A stretch of DNA of 64,000 nt, taken from contig NZ_FOQV01000014.1 of assembly GCF_900113835.1 (NCBI RefSeq), positions 1-64,000 on the forward strand, given 5' to 3'. Both the position numbers and the translations under genes were made by a program. This document shows, piece by piece, positions 17,401 through 26,351 of the stretch (positions are counted from its first letter, which is position 1; each line of letters starts with the position of its first letter). The stretch is from Allobosea sp. OK403 (lineage in GTDB: Bacteria > Pseudomonadota > Alphaproteobacteria > Rhizobiales > Beijerinckiaceae). A model generated the notes under the pieces. The model did not search any database, had not been told where the DNA came from, and saw only the letters and a program-made list of their open reading frames with translations.

Positions 17401-20400
17401 CAATGGTGGCACGCTGGCGCTGAGCGGTGCCGGCAGCATTGCGGCCTCGAGCGGCGTGAGCACGGCCGCGGGCGCATTCCTAGATATTTCCGCTTCAACA
17501 GGCGGTGGTGGCGCCATCAGGTCGCTGGCCGGCACCGGCGGCAGCGTGACGCTCGGCACCAAGACGCTGACGCTGTCGAACGCCTCGGGCACATTTGGCG
17601 GTGCGATCAATGGCAGCGGCGGGTTGGCGCTCACGGCCGGCACCGAGACCCTGACCGGGAGCCAGGGCTATTCGGGCGCGACCACCGTCAATGGTGGCAC
17701 GCTGGCGCTGAGCGGTGCCGGCAGCATTGCGGCCTCGAGCGGCGTGAGCACGGCCGCGGGCGCGTCCTTTGATATTTCCGCTTCGACAGGCGGTGGCGCA
17801 ACGATCAAGTCGCTGGCCGGCACCGGCGGCAGCGTGGCGCTCGGCACCAGGACGCTGACGCTGTCTAACGCGTCAGGCACGTTTGGCGGCGTCTTTGTCG
17901 GAAGCGGCGGGCTGACGCTGACGGCAGGCACACAGACCCTGACCGGGAACAGCTCGGCTTTCACAGGCACGGCCACTATCAATTCCGGCAGGCTGCTGAT
18001 GGGCGCGAGCGGAACGCTCGGCAACGGCGCGGCCGCCGTCAACGTCAACAATGGCGGCACGCTGGGCGGAACCGGCACGGTCGGCGGCAATGTCGCGGTC
18101 AATGCAGGCGGCACCCTGTCCGCGGGCTTCAGCCCGGGGACACTGACCATCACCGGCAATCTGGTTCAGGATACTGGCGCGATCAGCACTTTCGAGCTCG
18201 GGCAGTCCGGTGTCGTTGGCGGTGCGAGCAATGATTTCGTGAATGTCGGCGGCAATCTGTCGATGGGCGGCACGCTCAACCTCAATGCTGCCACGGCAGG
18301 CTGGTACCGCCTTTACGAGGTGGCGGGAACGATCTCGGGATCCTACGGCACCGTCAATTCCGGCGCGTTGACCAATACGATCTACGCGACGATTCCGAAC
18401 CAGCTGAATGTGCTGCTGGCCGGGGCCGGTCAGATCGTTCAATTCTGGGATGGCACTGACACGACCGGCAACGGAGCCGTCAATGGCGGCACCGGCTCCT
18501 GGAGCGCCGCCAACACCAACATGACCTCGCAACCGGGCGCTGGGATCAACGACCAGTGGCGTGGCGGCGTCGGCGTTTTTGCGGGCGTGGCGGGAACAGT
18601 CACCGTCGCTGGCACGCAGAGCATCCAGGGCCTGCAATTCACGGTCGACGGCTATTCGCTGGTCGGCGGAACCTTGAACCTGACCGGCGATCCCTTCAGC
18701 GATCCGACCAGGAGTTTCATCACGACCGATGCAGGCGTCACGGCGACGATCGGCTCGACCATCGCCGGCACCGGCATCGGCCTGACCAAGCAGGGCGCCG
18801 GCACGCTCGTCCTGACCGGCGCCAATAGCTATGATGGCGGCACCACGATCAACGCCGGCACCTTGCGAATCGGCGATGGCGGCACCACCGGCTCGATTAT
18901 CGGCGATGTCACCAACAACGCTGTCCTTGCGATCAACCGTTCGGACACGCTGACCTTCGCCAGTATCGTGTCCGGCACCGGCGCCCTGCATCAGAACGGC
19001 ACCGGCACGCTCATCCTGACCGGCGCCAACAGCTATACCGGCGGCACCACGATCAGCGCCGGCACCTTGCAGATCGGCGACGGCGGCACCATCGGCTCGA
19101 TCGTCGGCGATGTCACCGACAATGCGATCCTTGCGGTCAACCGCTCGGACACGCTGACCTTTGCCGGTGTCGTCTCCGGCAGCGGCGCGCTGCAGCAGAA
19201 CGGCATTGGCACGCTCATCCTGACCGGCACCAACACTTACACAGGCGGCACCGCAATCAATGCCGGCACCTTGCAGCTCGGCAATGGCGGCACCACCGGC
19301 TCGATTATCGGCGATGTCAGCAACAACGCGATCCTTGCGGTCAACCGCACGGACGCACTGACCTTTGCCGGTGTCGTTTCCGGCACCGGCGCATTGCAGC
19401 AGAACGGCAGCGGTACGCTCATCCTGACCGGCGCCAGCAGCTATACCGGCGGCACCATGATCAATGCCGGCACCTTGCAGATCGGCAATGGCGGCACCAC
19501 CGGTTCGATTGCCGGCGATGTCACCGACAACGCGATCCTTGCGGTCAACCGCACGGACACGCTGACCTTCGCCAATATCGTGTCCGGCACCGGCGCACTG
19601 CATCAGAACGGCAGCGGCACGCTCATCCTGACCGGCGCCAGCAGCTATGATGGCGGCACCACGATCAGCGCCGGCACCTTGCAGATCGGCAATGGCGGCA
19701 CAACCGGCTCGATTATCGGCGATATCGCCAACAACGCTGTCCTTGCGGTCAACCGCACGGACACGCTGACCTTTGCCGGTGTCGTGTCCGGCACCGGCGC
19801 ATTGCAGCAAAACGGCAGCGGCACGCTCATCCTGACCGGCGCCAGCAACTATACCGGCGGCACCACGATCAATGCCGGCACCTTGCAGCTCGGCAATGGC
19901 GGCACCACCGGCTCGATTGCCGGCAATGTCGCCGACAACGCGATCCTTGCGGTCAATCGCTCGGACACGCTGACCTTTGCCGGTGTCGTCTCCGGCAGCG
20001 GCGCGCTGCATCAGAACGGCAGCGGCACGCTCATCCTGACCGGCACCAACACTTACACAGGCGGCACCATGATCAATGCCGGCACCTTGCAGATCGGCAA
20101 TGGCGGCACCACGGGCTCGATCGCGAGCAATGTCACCAACAGCGCGATCCTTGCGGTCAGCCGCTCGGACGCGCTGACGCTGCCCGGCGATATCTCGGGC
20201 ACCGGCGCGCTGCAGCAGAACGGCACCGGCGTCACCACGCTGGCGGGCGCGGCGAGCTATCTCGGCGCAACAGTGGTCAATGCCGGTACGCTGCGGGCGA
20301 ATGCAGCCAACCGGTTCAGCGCCGCGAGCGCGGTCACGATCGCAGCCAGCGCCGCCCTCGACGCCAACGGCTTCGATCAGGCCATCGCCTCGCTCGCGGG

Positions 20401-22285
20401 CGCGGGCAATGTGGCGCTCGGCGCCGGGCGATTGACCCTCGCCAACGCCGCATCCACCACATTTTCCGGTACGATCGCCGGCAGCGGCGGGCTAACGCTC
20501 GCCGCCGGCACGCAAACCCTGTCGGGCGTCAGCAGCTATACCGGCGCGACCGCGATCAATGGCGGCAAGCTGATCGTCAACGGCTCGATCCTCGCGTCGT
20601 CCGGCGTCACCGTGGCAGCCGGCGCCTCGATCGGCGGCTCGGGCCAGCTGCCCTCGCTGACCATAAGTGGCACGGTCTCGCCCGGGAACTCGCCGGGCAC
20701 GCTGACGGTGAACGGCAATCTCGTGCTGGGGGCGGGCTCGACCTATCTTGCCGAGATTCAGGGCGCGGTGTCCGACCGAATCAATGTCACCGGCACCGCC
20801 TCGCTCGCCGGCACGCTGCGGCTGGTGCCGCTGGGCGGCGCCTTTCTGTTCACGACGCCCTACACGCTGCTTTCGGCGGCAGGCGGGCGGACCGGCAGCT
20901 TCAGCCCGGTCGATACGACAGGTGTCTTCGGCGACGGCGTCACCACCAGCGTCGCCTATACCGCGACCGAGGTGCAGCTGACCCTGACGTCAAAGCCGCT
21001 GGCGCCGATCGTTGCCGATCCCACCCCGACGCCAGCCCCGGATCCTGGTTTGGGCCAACCAGGCTCGGGCCAACCAGGCTCGGGGCAACCAGGCTTGGGC
21101 CGCTCGACCAATGCCTATGCCGTGGCACGGGGCATCGACGCGGCAGTGGCGAACGGCGCCGATCCGTCTGTGCTCTTCGCGATCTACAACCTGCCGGCGG
21201 CCGCGATTCCCGGCGCCGTGAACCAGCTCTCCGGCGAGGCCCACACTGCCGCGCCAGCCATGGCCAACAGCGCGGCGGGGCAGTTCCTGCGCACCATGCT
21301 CGACAGCTCCGCCACCGGGCGGCTCGCGAACGGCCCCGCGGGTGCAGCCGGCTTCACCGCCGATCTGCCATCGCGGCAGGACACGTCAAGGCAAGACGGG
21401 CCGGTACGGGCGAGCCTCGACCCGGCGCGCTTCTCGCTCTGGGGCGCGAGCTTCGGCTCGACCGGGCGCACCGACGGCGACAGGGCCGTGGGCACGGCGA
21501 ACCGCAACCTCTCCGACGGCCATCTCGTTGTCGGCGCCGATATCCGGCTGGGCAGCAACACGGTGGTGGGCGCCGCGGTCTCGGGCGGCCAGTCGCGCGC
21601 CTCGCTTTCAGGCGGGCTCGGCAAGGCGCAGGCCGACGTCTTCCAGGCCGGCCTCTATGGCCGCACTGTCCTCGGTCCGGTCAATCTCGGCGCGGCGCTC
21701 GGCTATTCCAGGCTCGACACCGATACCAACCGCGCCATTCCCGCCCTCGCCCGCAGCGGCGTCGCCGCCTCCTATGTCACGCAGGCGTGGAGCGGGCGGA
21801 TCGAGGCAAGTCTCCCGATGGCGACTGTCCCGATGGCAGGTTGGGGCGGGATCATTGTCGCGCCCTTCGCCGCGTTCCAGGCAGTGCAGGCCAGAAGCCC
21901 TGCCGCTGTCGAGCGCGACAAGGCCGGCGCAACAGCAGGCATGCTGACGCTAGCCCGGCGCTCCGACATGACCAGCCGCAGCGAGCTCGGCCTCCAGCTC
22001 GACGCCACGCTGATGCTCGGCGCGACCCCGGTCACCGGCTTCGTCCGCGCCGCCTGGGCGCGCTACTACCAGCGCGATGCGGAGCTCACCGCCTCGATCA
22101 ACGGGCTTGCCGGTGCGAGCTTCAGCGTCACGGGAGCGAAGCCGGACCGCAACGCAGCCCTGCTCTCCGCGGGGGCCGACATCAAGCTCAGCCCCAGCGT
22201 CAGCCTCGGCATGCGCCTCGACTCCGAACTCGCGGCAAACACCCGCCGCATCGGCGGCACCGCCCAGTTGAGGGTCAGCTTCTGA
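14450..22285 (+). CDS. Giant repeat-containing type V autotransporter
   Basis: 2611 residues from TTG 14450; GTG 14507 is an in-frame alternative that gives a shorter leader before the hydrophobic signal LLRATALVGLMSLVQVAGLT. Residues ~50-300 are extremely Gly-rich. About 350-2200 is a passenger of beta-strand repeats of the autotransporter-associated kind (GTLTLSG, YSGGTTISGGTL). These include near-identical 96-residue units (288 bp) at about 16.1-17.9 kb and seven 68-residue units (204 bp) at 18800-20227. A Pro/Gly linker (three GQPGS-type 15-bp repeats) precedes a C-terminal beta-barrel from about residue 2325 (SLWGASFGSTGRTDGDRAVG) to the terminal Phe (LRVSF). Predicted surface adhesin or biofilm factor. 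Confidence 0.93.
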   Translation: MVCILVSSGSILSRSDRRGVNASERHRGLLRATALVGLMSLVQVAGLTVYPVPAAAEGGDGGSSGVFGGNGGAAGQAGADGICGSCVAAGNISGGGGGGGGGIGNTVGGAGGQGGIGDAPGDIGGTGGVAGTAGGAGGAGGTGTQFGEGGGGGGGGGGAIGSTIAGPATILAPVSAGFGGAGGAGGVSAMPGSAQTTGGGGGGGAGGIGLLVTGAASISNLSTITGGAGGAGGAPGAATGGETSGYGGQGGDGGVGLKFAASGSTLTNSGTITGGAGGPNGANSFAGIPFGGAGVSGANLTIVNSGTIAGGVNQLGNTSSAIEFTGGANTLTLLPGWVLTGAISVSGSVTFNQSFNTNVASKVTGDGAVIQNGTGTLTLSGINNYSGGTTISGGTLAITNVLSVSSELITLDGGTFQAAAAGLYMTNAVAINTTNGTVDTQANTLTLARIIADGNGSGALSKSGSGRLVLGGVNTFSGLTSINEGTLALGVVGACNGFFCFADAFGSVAASSGVVIAAGAVFDLSNAHELSEALGTTIKSLAGTGTVVLGSGTLALSNAAGTFGGAINGAGGLTLTAGTQTLTGSNGYTGATTLNGGTLALSGAGSIAASSGVITAAGAVLDISAATGGGATIQSLGGTGGTVTLGTKTLTLSNATAGFFDPSGTFAGAINGTGGLTLTAGSEALFGNNGYTGATTINGGVLAIAGNGSIAASSGVNLAANAGLDFTWTNSGVTLQALAGAGGTVTLGSHTLTLSNASGTFGGAIMDTGGVTLAAGTQILSGTNTYTGATMIDGGTLALSGAGSIAASSGVSMASGAVLDISASTGGGATIKSLAGTDGSVTLGTRTLTLSNASGTFGGAIAGGGGLTLTAGTESLTGSQGYSGATTINGGTLALSGAGSIAASSGVSTAAGAVLDLSASTGGGATIKSLAGTGGSVTLGTRTLTLSNASGTFGGGINGSGGLALSAGTETLTGSQGYSGATTINGGTLALSGAGSIAASSGVSTAAGAFLDISASTGGGGAIRSLAGTGGSVTLGTKTLTLSNASGTFGGAINGSGGLALTAGTETLTGSQGYSGATTVNGGTLALSGAGSIAASSGVSTAAGASFDISASTGGGATIKSLAGTGGSVALGTRTLTLSNASGTFGGVFVGSGGLTLTAGTQTLTGNSSAFTGTATINSGRLLMGASGTLGNGAAAVNVNNGGTLGGTGTVGGNVAVNAGGTLSAGFSPGTLTITGNLVQDTGAISTFELGQSGVVGGASNDFVNVGGNLSMGGTLNLNAATAGWYRLYEVAGTISGSYGTVNSGALTNTIYATIPNQLNVLLAGAGQIVQFWDGTDTTGNGAVNGGTGSWSAANTNMTSQPGAGINDQWRGGVGVFAGVAGTVTVAGTQSIQGLQFTVDGYSLVGGTLNLTGDPFSDPTRSFITTDAGVTATIGSTIAGTGIGLTKQGAGTLVLTGANSYDGGTTINAGTLRIGDGGTTGSIIGDVTNNAVLAINRSDTLTFASIVSGTGALHQNGTGTLILTGANSYTGGTTISAGTLQIGDGGTIGSIVGDVTDNAILAVNRSDTLTFAGVVSGSGALQQNGIGTLILTGTNTYTGGTAINAGTLQLGNGGTTGSIIGDVSNNAILAVNRTDALTFAGVVSGTGALQQNGSGTLILTGASSYTGGTMINAGTLQIGNGGTTGSIAGDVTDNAILAVNRTDTLTFANIVSGTGALHQNGSGTLILTGASSYDGGTTISAGTLQIGNGGTTGSIIGDIANNAVLAVNRTDTLTFAGVVSGTGALQQNGSGTLILTGASNYTGGTTINAGTLQLGNGGTTGSIAGNVADNAILAVNRSDTLTFAGVVSGSGALHQNGSGTLILTGTNTYTGGTMINAGTLQIGNGGTTGSIASNVTNSAILAVSRSDALTLPGDISGTGALQQNGTGVTTLAGAASYLGATVVNAGTLRANAANRFSAASAVTIAASAALDANGFDQAIASLAGAGNVALGAGRLTLANAASTTFSGTIAGSGGLTLAAGTQTLSGVSSYTGATAINGGKLIVNGSILASSGVTVAAGASIGGSGQLPSLTISGTVSPGNSPGTLTVNGNLVLGAGSTYLAEIQGAVSDRINVTGTASLAGTLRLVPLGGAFLFTTPYTLLSAAGGRTGSFSPVDTTGVFGDGVTTSVAYTATEVQLTLTSKPLAPIVADPTPTPAPDPGLGQPGSGQPGSGQPGLGRSTNAYAVARGIDAAVANGADPSVLFAIYNLPAAAIPGAVNQLSGEAHTAAPAMANSAAGQFLRTMLDSSATGRLANGPAGAAGFTADLPSRQDTSRQDGPVRASLDPARFSLWGASFGSTGRTDGDRAVGTANRNLSDGHLVVGADIRLGSNTVVGAAVSGGQSRASLSGGLGKAQADVFQAGLYGRTVLGPVNLGAALGYSRLDTDTNRAIPALARSGVAASYVTQAWSGRIEASLPMATVPMAGWGGIIVAPFAAFQAVQARSPAAVERDKAGATAGMLTLARRSDMTSRSELGLQLDATLMLGATPVTGFVRAAWARYYQRDAELTASINGLAGASFSVTGAKPDRNAALLSAGADIKLSPSVSLGMRLDSELAANTRRIGGTAQLRVSF
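16100..17960 (+). repeat. 288-bp tandem repeats in the autotransporter passenger
   Basis: A 96-codon unit recurs. The marker GGGAGCCAGGGCTATTCGGG occurs at 17081, 17369 and 17657, exactly 288 bp apart; earlier, more diverged units begin about 16137. Units read SGTFGGAI..GGLTLTAGTE, GATTINGGTLALSGAGSIAA and TLGTRTLTLSNA. High identity between adjacent units implies recent duplication or gene conversion. Confidence 0.85.
18800..20227 (+). repeat. Seven 204-bp tandem repeats in the autotransporter passenger
   Basis: Seven consecutive 68-codon units begin with GTLILTG and end with GALHQNG or GALQQNG. Units start at 18800, 19004 and every 204 bp after that. Within each: SYTGGTTINAGTLQIGNGG, TTGSIIGDVTNNAILAVN and RSDTLTFAGVVSGTG. 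Units differ by only a few residues. Confidence 0.9.
21053..21097 (+). repeat. Three 15-bp tandem repeats in the autotransporter linker
   Basis: GGCCAACCAGGCTCG twice, then GGGCAACCAGGCTTG, encode GQPGS/GQPGL just before the translocator domain. Period is five codons. Confidence 0.85.
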
Positions 22286-22697
22286 GCTCAGCGATGCTGC
22301 TCTCCTGCCCCGGCTTGCCTGTCGCTGCGCCATGGCCCTCGCCCGGCTCAGCGTTCAGCGCGATGGCGCGCCTCACTTCGGCGAGTTGGTCGCCCGCGAC
22401 AGCAGACGACGCCTGCGGAAGCAGCGGTATCGTAGTAGGTAAAGCCGGTCCCGCTATCGCGGCGTCCCTTCGAGAGAACGCCCATGCCGGCAGCCTTGCC
22501 CTGCGCTTCGGCAGCCCAGGCCGCGAAGCCCTGCGCGCTCGTCATGCCCGAGACGGGCTTGCGCGAAAGCCGCTTTGCCCGATGCCGACGCTACGCCATG
22601 AGCCGACATCGGCATCACTCCGGAAACCGGACCTTCGCCACCATCCCCGGGCTGGGTGAGCGCCTTGCGCAAGCAGTCGCCCGGCTCGACCAGACAA
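22286..22697. other. 412-bp intergenic region without recognisable gene
   Basis: Between the autotransporter and the 3' end of the aconitase-like gene. Short minus-strand frames exist (around 22348-22545 and 22454-22672), and one contains GTGFTYYDTAASAG. They lack a ribosome site and clear family motifs, and the coding-like signal switches frame, so this may be a decayed gene. No terminator with a U-tract was identified. Confidence 0.4.
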
Positions 22698-24647
22698 TCA
22701 GGACAAATTCACACGGGCCTTGAGCTCACCGAAAGAGATGATCTCTCCGGCAATCGCACTCGCCGCCACGGTTGGCGGGCTAGCCAGCCAGACCTTGCCG
22801 GGCCCGGACCGGCCTGGAAAATTGCGGTTGATCGCGCTGATCGTGACCTCGTCTTCGCTCGAGGAAACACCAGGGCCGCATTGGGCGCAGGCGCCGCAGG
22901 CGGGATTCAGCAGCTCGGCGCCGACCTGGCGAAAGGCTTCGAGATAACCGCGCTCCTCGCAATATCGGCGCACGGCGAGCGTGCCGAACTGGAGATAGAA
23001 CGTCACCCCCTCCGGTACCTTGAGCCCACGCGCCGCCGCCCAGGACAGGACCTCGTGATATTGGTCGAAGTCATCGCGCTTGCCGGCCGTGCAGGAGCCG
23101 CCATAGGCGATGCCGACAGGCACCGGCTGGCTTAGATCGCCATAGGCGATGCCGTTGCCGGGATCGCCCGGCGCGGCGAGCATCGGCGTCAGCGACGAGC
23201 AATCGAGCGTCAGCGTCGCGGCATAGGGAGCGCCGGGATCGCTCCTCATCCAGTCCTCCAGCATGACATCGACGCCGCGGCGCTCCTTGATGAAGCGAAC
23301 CGTCTCGGCATCGGGCGCGACAATGCCGGTGAAGCCGCCGAGTTCGGCCGTCATATTGGTCAGGGTCGCACGCTCGTCGACCGACATGGCGGTCGTGGCA
23401 GGCCCGGCGAACTCGAAGACCTTGCCGAGCCCGAGGCCGGCGCGGATGCGAGGCTCAGCCAGCAGCTTCAGGACGACATCCTTCGCCGTCACGCCGATGG
23501 GCAGCGCGCCATCGAGCGAAATCAGCAGGGTTTGCGGAACAGTGAGCCGCACTGCGCCCGTCATGAAGGCGTTCGCCATGTCGGTCGTCCCGACGCCGAA
23601 GGCGAGGCAGCCAACTGCGCCTGAATGCGGCGTGTGCGAATCCGTGCCGACGCAGATCTCGCCGGGCATGGCGTAGCTCTCCGCCATCATGGCGTGCGAA
23701 ATGCCCTCCGAGCCCTCCTCGCCCGGCAGATAGCCATGATCCTTCAGGCCGTAGTCGCTGACGAATGCGCGGTGGCCCTGCGAGAGCCGGCGGATCGCCG
23801 GCAGCAGGTTGCGCCGCAGATGCGTCGGAGAGCGATGGGCATAGGAGTTGTGATCCTCAAAACAGAGGATCGACTCCGGCTCGTGGAGCCGCAGCGGCCG
23901 GCCATAATGGCGATGCAGCATATGGGCCGCCATCGCCGTGTAGATTTCGTGGATGAAGCGGAAACGCGCCCGCACGAAGCCGCCCGTGCCGGGCGCAGCG
24001 TCCCAATTCTGGCCGTCACGGCTGAGGATGTTGCGCGCGATGATCTTCTGGACGAGCGTTCGCGGCTCGATCGTCGGCGCCGCCAGCTGCGGTGAAAGAC
24101 CCATCAGGTTGTTCTGGCCGTATCTCAGCAGGCCGCCAGCCGAGAGGATGTCCGCCGCCAGCATGTCGCGGCCCTCCAGCAGCTCGGCGAGCGGGATGGC
24201 CTCGCCCGCCTTGATCCTCTCGACCAGTCCGGGATCGGTCGCGGTGAACAGGCCGATATTGTCGCAGTTCTGGCGGTAGATCCGTTCGAAGCTCTCGGCG
24301 ATGACCAGCCGGATTCCGGCCGTGTATTCGGCGAGCGGCGAATGCTCGCGCGAGGAGCCCTTGCCGTAGCGGCGGCCCGCGACAAGGATGCCGAACCCGC
24401 CGTCGCGAAGCCCGTCGAGCGGGATGGGATGCGTCTCGCCCGCGCGGAAGCCGGTATGCGCATGCCGGCCGATCTCATCGTCATAATGGACGAGAGACGG
24501 CAGCGGGGTGATCTCGTCGGTCGAGATGTCGTCGCGCAGCCGCCCGGCGCCTGCGCGATCAATGTCCTCTCCGCCGATCTGGCGCCCGACGATATCGGGG
24601 TCGATCGAAAGGAACAGGATGCGCCCGTCAAATCGGATCGCGTGCAT
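22698..24647 (-). CDS. Aconitase-family hydratase with swivel domain at the N-terminus
   Basis: 649 residues. The swivel (LeuD/aconitase domain-4-like) domain comes first, about residues 35-190: DDISTDEITPLPSL, GFGILVAGRRYGKGSSREHS, IVIAESFERIYRQN-like. The large Fe-S domain follows: FVSDYGLKDHG, GEICVGTDSHTPHSGAVGCL, IAYGGSCTAGKRDDFDQYHE and NPACGACAQCGPG. The three cluster ligands expected of aconitases are present (Cys of YGGSCTAG plus CxxC of PACGAC). Such enzymes interconvert 2- and 3-hydroxy acids by dehydration/rehydration. Last gene of the minus-strand operon; 6 bp after the permease gene's reverse neighbour. The exact substrate is unknown, and simple housekeeping aconitase is unlikely given the order and context. 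Confidence 0.85.
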   Translation of the reverse strand: MHAIRFDGRILFLSIDPDIVGRQIGGEDIDRAGAGRLRDDISTDEITPLPSLVHYDDEIGRHAHTGFRAGETHPIPLDGLRDGGFGILVAGRRYGKGSSREHSPLAEYTAGIRLVIAESFERIYRQNCDNIGLFTATDPGLVERIKAGEAIPLAELLEGRDMLAADILSAGGLLRYGQNNLMGLSPQLAAPTIEPRTLVQKIIARNILSRDGQNWDAAPGTGGFVRARFRFIHEIYTAMAAHMLHRHYGRPLRLHEPESILCFEDHNSYAHRSPTHLRRNLLPAIRRLSQGHRAFVSDYGLKDHGYLPGEEGSEGISHAMMAESYAMPGEICVGTDSHTPHSGAVGCLAFGVGTTDMANAFMTGAVRLTVPQTLLISLDGALPIGVTAKDVVLKLLAEPRIRAGLGLGKVFEFAGPATTAMSVDERATLTNMTAELGGFTGIVAPDAETVRFIKERRGVDVMLEDWMRSDPGAPYAATLTLDCSSLTPMLAAPGDPGNGIAYGDLSQPVPVGIAYGGSCTAGKRDDFDQYHEVLSWAAARGLKVPEGVTFYLQFGTLAVRRYCEERGYLEAFRQVGAELLNPACGACAQCGPGVSSSEDEVTISAINRNFPGRSGPGKVWLASPPTVAASAIAGEIISFGELKARVNLS

Positions 24648-24653
24648 GGCAGG

Positions 24654-25508
24654 TCAGCTCTGGCTTTCGAATTGCGGTTGCCAGCGCAGCAGATAGCTCT
24701 GCAGCTGGCGCACGATGGTCGCGAGCACGATGCCGACGACCATCATGACGAAGATCGCGACCATCATCTCGGCGGCATTGGCGCGGGCCTCGGCCTCGAT
24801 GATCAGCTTGCCGAGACCGCGCTCGGCGCCGATGAACTCGCCGACGATGACGCCGATCAGGGCAAAGGAGACCGCAGGTGTCAGCGAGGCGAAGACCCAG
24901 GCCAGAGCTGAGGGCACGACCACGGTCCGCAGCACAGTCAGCTCCGAGGCTCCGAGCAGCCTTGCCGCCGCGATCTGGTCGCGATCGACGGCGCGGGTGC
25001 CTTCGAAGGTGTTGAAGAAGACCACGAAGAAGACGACGATCCAGGCGGTGACGATCTTCGACATGTCGCCGAGGCCGAACATCAGGATGATCAGCGGAAC
25101 CAGCGCGATGCGCGGGACCGAATTCATCGCCACGACATAGGGCTGGAAAATTCGCGAGAGATAGTCCGAGCGCCCGAGGATCAGGCCGCAGAGCACGCCC
25201 GACGCAGTTCCGAGCGCAAAACCCCACCACATGTTCTTGAGCGTGACGAGCAGCGCCAGCCAGAGATTGTTGTCGTTGCGGGCAAAGCAGGCGCCGAAGC
25301 CCGCCGCATCCCCAAAGCAGCTCAATTTCAGGAAGCTGGTCCAGATCATCGACGGCTTGGAGACGAAATAGGGGTCGAGGATGCCGGGCACGAAGGGCTT
25401 GAGCGCGGCGACGCTGCGCAGGCCATAGCCCCACTCCCAGATTCCGAGAGCGACAGCGAGGATGCCGATCTGCCAGAATAAGACTTTCGCGGAGCTGTGT
25501 TTCATCAT
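24654..25508 (-). CDS. ABC transporter permease, NitT/TauT (SsuC/TauC) type
   Basis: 284 residues with about six membrane helices. It starts LFWQIGILAVALGIWEWGYG and has the inner-loop coupling motif EGTRAVDRDQIAAARLLGAS, the EAA-like loop typical of nitrate/sulfonate/taurine permeases. Its ATG overlaps the ATPase gene's stop by one base (25508). It works with the ATPase and binding protein encoded immediately upstream. A membrane-spanning segment in the middle (SCFGDAAGFGACFARNDNNL) is longer than in typical SsuC. Confidence 0.9.
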   Translation of the reverse strand: MMKHSSAKVLFWQIGILAVALGIWEWGYGLRSVAALKPFVPGILDPYFVSKPSMIWTSFLKLSCFGDAAGFGACFARNDNNLWLALLVTLKNMWWGFALGTASGVLCGLILGRSDYLSRIFQPYVVAMNSVPRIALVPLIILMFGLGDMSKIVTAWIVVFFVVFFNTFEGTRAVDRDQIAAARLLGASELTVLRTVVVPSALAWVFASLTPAVSFALIGVIVGEFIGAERGLGKLIIEAEARANAAEMMVAIFVMMVVGIVLATIVRQLQSYLLRWQPQFESQS

Positions 25509-26347
25509 CAGTCCGCCTTGGTCCGCCGGAATTCTTCGCCGAGCGAATGCCAGATATGCGAGTAGAGCCGCCCGAATTCCGGCGTTTCCCGCAGCGAGAC
25601 CGCGTCGCGCGGTCTGATGAAGGGAACCTCGAAATCCTCCTTGAGCCGGCCGGGCCGGGCAGAGAGCAGGATGATGCGGCTCGCCAGCGTCAGCGCCTCC
25701 CCGAGATCATGCGTGACGAACAGCACCGTCTGCCGCTCGCGCTCCCAGATCTCCAGCAGCGTCTTGTGCATTTCGAGCTTGGTATGGGTGTCGAGCGCGC
25801 CGAAAGGCTCATCCATCAACAGGATCTCGGGCTCCATGATCAGGGTGCGCATCAAGGCGACGCGCTGGCGCATCCCTCCCGAGAGCATGCGTGGGAACTT
25901 GCCGCCGAACCCCTCCAGCCCGGCCGTCGCGATGGCGCGTGTGACCTTGTCCTTGCGCTCGGCTGCACTGACGCCGGCAATTTCGAGCCCGTAGCCGATA
26001 TTGGCTTCGACCGTGCGCCAGGGAAACACCGTATCGCGCTGGAAGACGTAGCCGACCTTGCGATTGACCTCGCCCAGCCTGACCTCATCCCGGTCGATGG
26101 CGATATCGCCGCCGCTGCGGGGGATCAGCCCGGCCACCATATTCAGAATCGTGCTCTTGCCGCACCCGGACGGCCCGAGCAGCGCGACGAATTCGCCTTG
26201 CCTGACCTCGAACGAGACCTTGTCGACCGCCATGACGCCGCTTTCACCGGAGCCGTAGCGCTTGTCGAGATTCTGGACGGTGATGCGGACGCGTTCGCTG
26301 GCCGCATTCACCGCTGCGAGTTTCATTCGCTGCGGCGCCCCGATCAT
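25508..26347 (-). CDS. ABC transporter ATP-binding protein, NitT/TauT (SsuB/TauB) type
   Basis: 279 residues. Walker A is GPSGCGKST, the signature is LSGGMRQRVAL, Walker B is EILLMDEPFGALD and the switch His is in LFVTHDLGEAL. N-terminal extension of about 20 residues before VQNLDKRYG. Provides energy for the adjacent permease and binding protein. It follows the binding-protein gene by 4 bp and overlaps the permease gene by one base, so the three are coupled. Confidence 0.93.
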   Translation of the reverse strand: MIGAPQRMKLAAVNAASERVRITVQNLDKRYGSGESGVMAVDKVSFEVRQGEFVALLGPSGCGKSTILNMVAGLIPRSGGDIAIDRDEVRLGEVNRKVGYVFQRDTVFPWRTVEANIGYGLEIAGVSAAERKDKVTRAIATAGLEGFGGKFPRMLSGGMRQRVALMRTLIMEPEILLMDEPFGALDTHTKLEMHKTLLEIWERERQTVLFVTHDLGEALTLASRIILLSARPGRLKEDFEVPFIRPRDAVSLRETPEFGRLYSHIWHSLGEEFRRTKAD

Positions 26348-26351
26348 GACG

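Noticed and set aside
17873-20011. 712-codon minus-strand open frame with a repetitive sequence
   Set aside because: It mirrors the 204-bp repeats of the autotransporter; repetition and GC bias alone keep it open.
18800-20227. Possible CRISPR-like array (regular 204-bp periodicity)
   Set aside because: The whole 204-bp unit is conserved and encodes protein in one continuous frame; there are no short repeats with unique spacers.
22348-22672. Small minus-strand genes after the aconitase-like gene
   Set aside because: Two overlapping frames, no ribosome site, no recognised motif; at best a decayed gene.
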